From Sinotaia quadrata (taxonomy: Eukaryota; Mollusca; Gastropoda; Architaenioglossa; Viviparidae): a stretch of DNA of 64,000 nt. The notes beneath the pieces were generated by a model. That model was not told the DNA's origin. It saw only the letters and a program-made list of their open reading frames with translations, and made no database searches. This document shows positions 45,501 to 57,500 of the stretch, piece after piece (within the stretch, counting starts at the first letter, position 1; every line of letters begins with the position of its first letter). The position numbers and the translations under genes were made by a program. The stretch lies in NCBI GenBank assembly GCA_028829895.1, contig CM054179.1, positions 39,302,617 through 39,366,616 on the forward strand, written 5' to 3'.

Positions 45501-48500
45501 GTAGTTTTGCCTCTGCAGCAGTCACTACTAAACTGTCATCTGCCAGTTTGAAAGACAGACTGAATCCCTAATAACCTGAAAACTTACTTTATAAAGATCA
45601 GTGTGAAAGACAGACTGAATCCCTAATAACCTGAAAACTTACTTTATAAAGATCAGTGTGAAAGAGACTGAATCCGTAATAACCTGAAAACTTACTTTAT
45701 AAAGATTAGTGTGAAAGACAGACTGAATCCCTAATAACCTGAAAACTTACTTTATAAAGATTAGTGTGAAAGACAGATTGAATCCCTCAAAATGACCTGA
45801 AAACTTACATTATAAATATCAGTATGAAAGACAAACTCGCATTAATGACCTGAAAACTTTCCTTATAAAGATGAGTGTGAAAGATGACTAATTCCCTCAA
45901 TAACCTGAAAACTTTCCTTATAAAGATCAGTGTGAAGACAAACTCCTTCAAAAATTACCTGAAAACGTACATTATAAAGATCAGTGTGAAAGACAGAATG
46001 TTTCTCTGAATGACCTGAAAACTAACCTTATAAAGATCAGTAGCATGGAGAATACTGGTAGTGTCTCCCATCTCCCGAATAGAATGCATGCTCAGTTGGG
46101 GTGCACCTATATCAACAGTCTGCATGCCAAGTTTGCCTGACATAATTGGACCAATGGTGGAACCACATGGGGAATCATTCCGGACCACAAAATCCTAGTT
46201 AAATAAGGGAAAATTAACAAGAAAGCATAAATATATATATTTTTTTAAAATAATTTAAATTAGTAAATAAAGATTTTGAATAATTAAAATTTCTAAAATT
46301 TTGTAAAAAATTTAAAATCATAAAACTACAATAACATAAAGGCTTCTTAAGAAATTAAAATATAATAAAATAATATCTAACATTTAATTACAGCAAACAA
46401 AACACCCAAATGGTGAAATAACAGTAAACTCTACCATTCATTACGAAAAGCAGCATATAGTTAAAGTTTAATTGTGACAAAAAGATATTAATGATATAAT
46501 TTAACAGCACAAGAAGTTACCTGAAGTGGAACACTGACTCGCTGTGCCACTTCCCTCAAAATTGATGATGTAATGGCAGTTGAGGCATAACGCTGGTTGC
46601 AATTGTACTTAATTACAATGCCCTGATAAAATGATAGAAATACAATTATAATTATTAAAAAATAAAATCAACAATAAATAAATATTTTCATTAAAAATAA
46701 TAAATTGATGATGTAACTGATTAAAGCAAAACTAAATGTTTCCTTTCTTCTCTCTTCAAATAACATTGTTTAGCTAGTTGTACATTTACTTTAGTTAATT
46801 CTAGCATTAGTCTCTGTAGCTTAATATTTAATTGTTATAAAAAAGTAATTTATTATTAACAAAATAATATATTTAACTCTTATTGTCACAGAAGTAATAG
46901 CATTTGCCACAAATGTATCGGACCAGGAACCATAATTTTTTCAAATGACTACTGTGTCAAACATCATTTAATGCTGTTTCAGTGTTCTGTTTAAATCAAG
47001 TTTCCAAAATGTTCTGCAACTTCTCAAGCTGTCTCATTATCAAATGCAAATATATTAAATGATGATTTATCTATTGCATCAGATTTTATTTTTTAAATTT
47101 GCTTTTTTTAAAAAATAATATTGGTGGCATTTCTTCATAAAAGTGATAATGAATCAACACAATTATAGAGTCATAAATTGTTTGCCTGCAGCAATTTTGG
47201 TGAAAGTTATAAACAATGTAACATCTCCTTACAAGATTTAATCAATCTTCTTTGCCATCATGTTCATGTTTTGAGTGAAACTATGACACACTTCAAAACT
47301 TTTGATAAAGAAATTAGTGAAGCATGAAGGTAAGTTGAAATATGTTTTCTATTTTACTCTTCTTTTCAAAAGCTCATTTCTTACTAATACATTGCCTAAT
47401 ACCCTGCTCATTTCTTACCAAGACACTTAAATTTTGTTAAATAATTTTACAAGTGATTTAAATAGGAAGTTTCTCATTTATTTGCCAAAATAAATTAATT
47501 TCTACACCAAATAAAATGGCACTACATTTGCCAGCATTGCCACACAAAAGATATATTTCAGACATTATATCTAATTTCACTGATGGCATACATAGACAAA
47601 CATGTGCTTTAAATGAAAACCAAATCCATTTATCTCTTTACAAACATGCCTGCTACAGTTTATAATTTGCTTTAGATATATTTCTGACCAAATGCAATAA
47701 AATCACAATTGTTCATAATTATTTACATAAATTTTTGCTTCAAAAGTGGTTATTATTTAGAGATAAATAATAGCTTATGGTTTAAAAGTATTTTTATATA
47801 TAGAAAAAAATTCATATTCTGAAATGTTGAGAAAATATATACTTCATTCAAAACAGTTCTGCAGTTTCAAAACCTAATTTGTTTATCATTCTGACAAAAC
47901 TTTTACTTGACACAAAGTTTTTTTGTTTTTTTTTTTACCATGATCAACTAAGAGAGATAAATGAAGAATCGTTGGCTTAATATATTTTTTTTATCACCAA
48001 AGAAACTTATGTTTTAAATATTCTAATAAGAAATAAAAATAAAACCAATAATGTAATATTGTCTATATTCTATAAGAAATACTTGTTGTATGCTCCACTT
48101 TCAGTGAGCTCATATTACAAGTTCATTGGCAGTCATAGAAAAAATTGGGGGGGGGGAGGGGAAGGAGGCAAATTTCATCAAGGTGATAATCTATTTATTG
48201 CTACAAACCTTGTGGAATGTAGGCTGGTGGTTACTCTCATGTTTCTCCCTGGAACAAAAATAATAATAATAATAATAGATGATGAAAGACGATTTGTTCG
48301 CAACCAGAAATAACACATTATTTCAAGACTAAATATCTCTTTTGTTATCAAAATATCTATAAACTTATTTAAAAAGAAAAATAATCCACAGAAAGGAAGA
48401 TTTAGTATATTGTCAATCAACTAAATGTCTGCTACATGAGAAGTGGAGTTATCTTACCTTCTGTCATTTCTACATCAAAGCATAAGCTTGGTATTTTGAC

Positions 48501-51500
48501 TAATGCCAAAGGGAAATAACTAAAGTCTAGAAATACTCGGAATGGTTTGCCTCCAAATATCAACCCCTGATTCAATTACTTTCAAACACATTGGTTCTTT
48601 ATTTTCTTTTGAAGTCAAGATTTTTTTGCCTGTGATTTTTTTTAATTTCTCAGCGAAGGTTAGCATTCTTGCAGTTTGACTCTGAATGTAGCAACTTAGT
48701 GTCTACATCCATCAAACCATATTTTTCATTATGTTTGCTGCTAGCCAGTCTGCTTGTTTTTCTTGGGCTGCTATTGCAGATACTATTGTATTAAATTGTG
48801 ATTTTTAGCATATTTTTTCTAGTCATCAGTTTTCTACATTTTGTTTTATATTTTCTAATGACAAACCTAATTTCTAGATGTTCTAGTGAGAGATCATAAG
48901 AAATTCTAGATTGTTGGAATCAGTGTGCTTTTTAACTTCTTTTTAGTCCAAAGTCATCTATCCGTCATATTGCTTCTGATGATACATTTTAGCAGTGAAC
49001 CTTCTTCTAGCTTTGATTAACATTATACAGTTGTAGTTGCAATAAGGATGCCACTGGTAAAAAACAAAAATGAACAAAGGTTGTTCAATCTATATTTTAT
49101 TTGGTAATAATTAGTATATTTTTGCATTTGCAAGTGCAGAAGTATTCAAACAGAGGGCTGTGATTTAAGGTAACTAATAAAAATTGTACTCATATACAGA
49201 ATAGTGACTGCTGGCCATTATGAGTAAAATATTCCTTCCCTCAGATTCATATTTGTTGTTCACCCTTTATGCCCTGTGATTATTCTTGTGCTCTCAGATA
49301 AGGGAGAACCCCTAGGACAGGAGTATGCAACCTTTCATGAGCAATGTGCCAAAGTAATACTATGTAGTGACCCAGCAGGCCAGTCACATTTTGCCAAATA
49401 AGCCAACATCTAATTTTCTAAGATCCAGAGAAAAGGCAAAATAAATAGATATTTAGATGTAGAATGTATAAATAATGTAAAATAAATCAAATACTCTAGG
49501 AAATATATTAAATACTGTGAAATATTATGATTATATACAACTGCTTAAATTTTTTTCATTCTATGTGCCTGGAACTTGCCCTGAGTGATTAAAAATTACT
49601 TTATATGCCGTCAGTTACTGACCCCTGCTTTAGGAAATCAGATGATAATTTTTAGACATTCTACGTCTTTGAAATTAACAGAATAGTTATCTTAATCTAG
49701 GGTTCTTGTAGATTATTTAAAGGTCTTCGCTGGAAAGGGAATGGCTCACGTATAAGGAGGGGTAAGGGTATTGCTTTGATCTCCTAACCTTCATGGAATA
49801 AATTAGCTGCCCCACTCTGCTCTCACCCTCCATCAAATTGCCACTGTCTAATGAAGGAAAAAGGAGACACACATCAACAATGAGACCTATTAATCACTCA
49901 CAAGTGTGAATAAAAACGAAATTAAAAATTTCTAACCTTATTAGTTATTTGTTGTCATCTCTTTGAGGAAGCAGAACTGTTTCCAAAAACTACTAGTGGA
50001 TACTTATAAATATTCATGAAAAACTTATTTTAAATTACAAACATTAAAATCAGCAGTGTTATACTGATATTTTTTTAAGTAAGCAACAAACACTATTCAT
50101 AAATAATTTTGATTTTTCAATATTCTTTACAAAATCTAATTTTTTAAAAATCTTTTGCAGATGATTGAAGAGCATATATAAAATTCAATACTGAAAACAG
50201 TTACAATTTTCATGCAATTAATTTTTCAAACTGATTCATCTCTCCTAACAAAAAGTTCAAGTAATCCAAGTATCCATCCACTGACACATCCAAGGTTAGT
50301 GAACAAGCAAAAACCAACTTACGAATAGTTGGGATGCACTCCATGGGCCTGGTCAGCACTGATCATGAAAGATTTACCAATTGATTCTTCAAATGCCTTA
50401 GGATTATCTAGACTGCTGCTAATTCTGCGTAAAACCAGTTCTTGGAATGTGGAATCTGCTCCCTGAGCACTAAGAGAACCCACCTGTCCAAAATTGCAAG
50501 TACAGAGCTAAAGTTCTGATAATCAAATGAGAGTGAGGAATCTGTTCCCCATGCATAACAGAACCCACCTGTCCAAAATTGCCAGTACAAAGCTTCAGTT
50601 TTGATAAAATAAGTGGTAGCAAGAACATTTTAAGTGAGGTTACTATTTGCATAGGAATAAGATGACACAGGTATATTTGGATAAAAAATATGGTCTGAGC
50701 TTTTGAAAAATGATATAAAAAAAACAGATGATGTTGTGGACAGAATTTAAAAATAAATGACTGCAAAAGATGTAAAGCTTTTGAGAAGGAGACTATAAGT
50801 AAAGAAAAATTAGATATTTTGTTGTAGCTAGAAATGTTTTATTAAAATTATTGCCAACAAAGGAAGCCTGCTATTTTGACTTCTGGGAGAACAAATGACT
50901 GGATATTGATGGCTAACAGCTATATATAAATGAAATGGATGTATAGGATGCTTAATGCTTAAATAATTACATTTTGGTAATGATCTTAGGCACAATAAGA
51001 CTTTCAATGGACAAGAAAAGAACAAGTATAACTTAACATAAATAAAGGATTTGGTCTTACCTCTTCATTGTCAAAGAGGCTGATCATGCGAACATTGGGG
51101 TCAGTCTCTAGACTGCCATCAGACAGTGACTCTAACAGACCCTGAAAAAGTGGATCATTGTACTTTCATCAATTTTTAACAGACCCCAAATGAAATGAAT
51201 GATTGTGTATTCTTTGACTTTAACAAACCCTAAAAATGTGAATCACTGTGTATTCAATGCTCGCATGGACCCTGAAAAAAAAATGGTGTGTATTGCATGA
51301 TTTAACAACAACAAAATTATGTCAGTTTTTATCAATGAAACAGTCTTCAATAAGTTATTCAATGCAATGATTTGAATGCGTATGTGAATGTAAATGTGAA
51401 TTATCAAACAATTTGAAGCTCAAGGTAGCTATTCAAGTATTTTAATTAACTATGCTAGATTTATAATAATAATGTATTGTAAATGAACTAAATTATTACA

Positions 51501-54500
51501 GCAAAATACTATTGAAAGGTACTGTCAAACTAAAAAGTAGTATCTTTCCAAAATTAACTAATTTTTGTTTGGAACTTGTAAGTTTATGATAACAATAATA
51601 TGCAAGAATGTGTTCCAATCATGAATAAATGTATCATGTATGTGTGTATTTGTGATGGGGTCAACAGATGCATTTACTATTGCTAAGACAAAGTGATAAG
51701 TAGATGGACAAAAATCAGAATGTTGGAAGGATGGGAAAAATCCATCAATTTAAGTTCAACATTTTTATATCTTCTTCGTTTTGCATTCATGAATATGTCA
51801 ATGCAACAGTTGTTCTAACAAGAAAAAAAGGAAAAATGCTTATAATAATCACTACTTACTTTGTTAACTGTAGATGCTAATCTATTTCATATATCACTAT
51901 ATAAAGTTCCAAAATTCTTTGCCTATGATTTTAATTTAACTATGATCCAGTATAAAACATTAACACCTATTTCCTTTACAGTCAATATGGTTTGATGGCT
52001 TAAGGATTCCTGTTTCTATAGAGGGGAATGCTGTCAGCATGACCTCACTTTAAAGAACATTTTGAAAAAAATTCATATTCATAAATTATTCTTTAAGGAA
52101 AAAAACTACTTACTTATTAGTTAACGTTGTCTACTGTCAGTCTTGGGAAAATAAATGCATTCAATGATGATAAAAGTAGTAACATAAATGTAAATGACTG
52201 ATGAAGATTCAAAGTGAAATAATTTCATTCTAGAATTATGTAACCCAATGTCTCAAAAACACATTATTGAAATGACATAGACTGAATAAATAAATTCAAC
52301 CTACTGAATGTTAATTCTTCAAAGCTACATGTACTGATTCTTAAAAGCTATACAGACTGAATAAGAAATACAACCTACTAATTGCAAATTCTAAAAATCT
52401 ACATGTACTAATTCTTAATAACTACATGAAATGATTAAATAAGTACAAAAAAACTGTTAATGTTGCTTAAAAAATACATGTACTGTTTAAATAAATACAA
52501 TCTACTGATTGATAAAGCTTAAAAATGATATTAAGTTATTAAACAGGTACAACGCACTGATTGCTAATTCATAAAAACTACAAGAACTGGTTAAATACAT
52601 AAAACTTACTGATTGCTAATTACCTAAAAACTACAAGAACTGATTAAATACATACAACCTACTGATTGCTAATTCATAAAACCTACAAGAACTGGTGAAA
52701 TACATACAACCTACTTACTGATTGCTAACCTTAGAAATTACAGGTACTGGTTAAATAAACTACATGAACTGATAAATGTAATTTACTGATTGTTAATTCC
52801 TGATTGCTAATTCTTGAAAACTACATGAACTGATAAATGTAATTTACTGATTGTTAATTCCTGATTGCTAATTCTTGAAAACTACACAAACTGATTAAAT
52901 AATTGCTGCTACTGATTGCTAATGTGACAACATGAGGCATGTGTTTGTTTCTAGAGTGAAGGGGCTAGTCACAACTGTACTCAATCATGTAAGTATGAAG
53001 CCAACAAATGTTAAAGTTATAGGATATAATTATTAAATAAAAATAATTTCACAAGAAGAATAGATGTCACTGGAAGAAAAATGTTTTAGAAGTTATTTAT
53101 AATAGATATCCCAACATTGCTGTTTTGCAGGAATAAATAGTGCACAAATTTGGTGATTTTCTGAAATGATGATTGATACATTAATACAATTATTTCTTGA
53201 TGCAACTTGGCTAAAATTAAAGATCATTTCATTATCTAACATGCTGTTGTATTTTATTTAATGTGACTTAAACAATATTTGAAAGAAATATAATTACACT
53301 TACTAAGTACTGAACATGATTCTGCTATAAAAGGGGCCTCACAGCCATATGTTGTAATCAAAAAATTTGCTTTGGTCAGGATTTCTTTTTGAGAGCAATA
53401 AAATGATCAAATAATAAAAAATTTATAATAAACAAATCTAATGTTCTAAATCATGTACAAAACTATTTGTTTGACAATACAGAAATTGTTCTGAGTTTTT
53501 GATTCAAACTTGTAATTGTTAAATATGAAATTAAATTTAGTCTGTTTGGCAAGATTTTAGTCCAACCATATATACTCAAATAAATAATATCCTTGTTGAA
53601 AGGACATTGCTCCTTGGAACTATTATTAAATTAAGTTGCATTTACTGAATACAGGTAGTGAACAAAATGGCATCACTATAGTGCTTGGCATGCATTACTG
53701 AATACAGGTAGTGAACTAAATGGCATCAGTATAGTACCTGGCATGCACAATAAGCATTGAGCAAGTTATCAAGGCGTGGTGAAAAGATGAACTCTTCCAA
53801 AGCACCACCAATTATGGCAGGCTGAGTGTCTGCCAGACAAAGATCAAAGTCCAATAGCTGGTCTGGCGCTACTTGCAGAGTTTCACACAGTAACTTCACT
53901 AACACTGGAGAGTGCTTGGAGGCCTAATTATCAAAGACAAAATATTTGCACAAATATTATCTGTGTTACATAAGTGGTAGTATAAATATTATAAAAACTT
54001 CAGTTGCTGTTAATAAAAATGCTTCTCAAATGATAAACAGATTGTAAAAAAAAAATACTGAGTGGATAAAATAATTTATGAAAGGAAGACATCTAACACA
54101 ACTATTTCTTAGCAAAGCTTGCATCTATCTTCACGACAGAACTATCTGTAACAATTTACAACCAGTGCATTTCTGCTAGAGCCTTTCATCACCGTATATA
54201 GACTACTGTGACCATCAGCTAGAACCATTTATAGCCACTTAAAATCACTGTAACAAGCACAAGAACCATATATAGACTATTGTAACCATCAGCTAGAACC
54301 ATATATAGACTATTGTGACCATCAGCTAGAACCATATATAGACTACTGTGACAGACCTGCCTACCCCCCACCTTAGGAAACCAGAAGATCACTGGTCTAA
54401 AACCAGAAGATTTTGAATGGAAACCAGAAGATTTTATGCGGAGTCTGGCTTTTTAATAGAAATACCAATAATATAAAATAAATGCAAAATAAAAAAAATA

Positions 54501-57500
54501 ATGTTAATATTTGTAAATAAACTTACCAATAATGTAATGATTAATGCAAAGCACAACAATTTGTCTACATTTTGTCTAGTCACCATTCCACTGTTTATTT
54601 TAGATGAATTTTTGTCAAGCACACCAAGTGTTAGGCAGTTTTATTTAGATATTTCTTTAGACTTCATTTGAAGAAGGATCTTCACATTTCAGAATAATGG
54701 GCCATTGAAGTACCGCATCATGATTTTCACTTTTACAGAAATTCATTAAATATTTCATAAATGGATTTTTTTAAAAATATATATTTAACTTTTTATAATC
54801 TAATGTACAAGCCACAAAAAGGAACATGTGCCTATTGAAAAATTTTAAGAAAAAAGTTATGATTTTATTTTATTGTATCCATCTAAAATATATATTTTGG
54901 GAGAACATGTAGAATTTAAAAAAATAAAATTTACTTAGTGTAAAACCTAAAGCATATAGACTTTCATCCATGCACAACCTTTTAATTTTATGTATGAGAA
55001 ACTAGTATACCAAATTTCAGGGACATGGAATAATTACAACTATTCAAAAGGGGTCTTAGCATTTATTTCAACAGAGGAGAAAAAGTCATTTTGAGAAAAA
55101 CACATTTAAAGTAAAATAAAGACTACAGAACTTTAAAAGTGTTCAAGTGGTTTATTTTTTTAAAATAAATATACCCTATCCATACTACATTGGACTGCTC
55201 TTAATTATTTAGCTCTCTCAGAATTAAATATACTATATATTAGTTTTATTACTATCCTTTACATCCTCAGTCTTTTTATTTTCTAATACTACACAGAACC
55301 AGAATATTGCAAAGAAAATTTTTTTAAAATATATTTATCAATCCACATTAATAAAATTTGGAATATATGTTGTCTTTGTTATGAGAAAGCAATACCAGTT
55401 ATTAGTTTTAGAATATCTGGTTCAGATTTTAATTTATAAATGATTTAAATATATAAAACACCTGTATTTGTCCATTAGACTAGGTAGTCCCACGGCCACC
55501 GCTTTACAGGCAAAAACTCGCAAACGCACACAAATTTGCTAAACTTTACTCCAGAGCGGTTTTCTTCACATTAAACCTCAACTAACCATTTTTATATGAA
55601 AATAAAGATCGATGTTTTGTCTTTCGAACTGTTTTGTTGTTTTTTTCTGAATTTTATTATAGTATCCATAAACTTTGACGAAAGTACCTTAGGGTTGCAA
55701 GAAAAATGGGTCAAAAGTCGCCTCAAGGCCGAAAAAGTAAAATTCACGTTTTCGGGTACCAATTTTTAAAAAGATTGCAAAGCATCCAGCGTGTTGTAAC
55801 CCTAAAACTGATTGGTCCTTTAAATAGAGGACATATAACTCTTTACAATCATATAAATTTCACTTTTGTTTGATGCGAATAACCAAATAAATTTTCAAAC
55901 TAAAAAGTTCACGATAAAATTTTCGGAAGAAATATTTATCACAAAATAGTGAAAAATATATCATTTTCTGCGGAATTTCAATATCTCTCTAATGATATGC
56001 TGTAGCCCTTGATTAGTGACCCCTGGAAGAGCATCCACTAAATTGAAAACCCCGTAGTACGCATCCTGTTTCACTTTCAGTCATGGCTTCCACGTGCGAA
56101 ACACGCGTTGACGCTACCGCTGATTTTTCTCACATTTTATGTGAACAATTAAAACCTCTTATCGGTAATATCTTTTGTAAGCATTTAATAATGATTACTT
56201 TACTCTGTGATTAGTTTATTTGTAAACATATCTCTATTTTTAAAGCAGAATTATTCATTTTGTCCTGACCATCACTACCAATTCCGTAGTTTGAAAATAG
56301 GTTAGTCGGTGCGTCACTCTATCGCGAAAGTTTGATTGCTATTTCCTTGCAATATATATTTTGAAGTCGCAGATCGTATTTAAATATATTATTTTATTTA
56401 TTTATTTAATTTTAGTCAAGATGGTTATCTTATTATTTAGAAAAATCGTTTTCTTACGACGATAATTTAAAAAAGAAAAGATAACTCTTGATGCAAAAAT
56501 AGTAAACAACCGAAACACTTGGGTCTGTGAAATGTTCTTTTCAAGCAGTGGATTTACAATAATGCTAATAAGATATTTATTTAGTGAATGCTTTTATATT
56601 CACACCACCAGCAGTGCTAAGATTATATTTATGGAACAGCATAGAAATAAGAATATTTTTAAGTGGGGTGATACCATGGACTGTGATGATGTGGATGCCA
56701 AGTTTGTTTTTAAATGGGGTTTAAGAATGGAGACAACCAACGGAAGAACCTGGACAGCCGTTGACTATAGTGCATTACAGGAAGAATTTTCTATTTATAA
56801 AAATATGTACTGTGATTAATATTTGAATCTATGTTGTGCACATTCATTGTTGGAAATAAATATCACAGAATTGAATTATTATTATATTAAATATCATGTC
56901 ACTAATGTACATGTTCACAGAGTTTTAGTAATTCATTTTTCATACATATTTTCAATGCTTTAATGCCTGTCACAAATCTTTCAAAACATAAGGATATGTA
57001 TTAATCTATTACTTATTATTTTGTTATAATTAATAATATTATTGTCAAACATGTTTTTATATCTATGAATTATGCATAAAGAATACCATGTATACAGTTT
57101 TAAAGATTTTTTTTTTATGTGAAAGTTTCTATTGTGTAAAAAGTACTAATTCAGATAAAAGGTTATAAATAAATTTTCTGTCTTTAGATAAATAGATAAC
57201 TTCATGCTGATCATTTTAATAGGTGAACCAAAACTGTATGATGTATACTTTCAGAGATGTGACTGTTTATCCGTTTTAATTTTATTTGTAAATAAAAATT
57301 GCATGATAAAATGAAAAATGTAACTTAATATGTGATTAAACAGAAATTATCTTTATACATATTGATCAAGTATAGTTTACTGATCATTTTGATATGTGAA
57401 CCAACTCTGTATGATGTATACTTTCAGAGATGTGACTGTTTATCCGTTTTAATTTTATTTGTAAATATAAATTGTACAGTCAAATGATAAATGTAACTTA

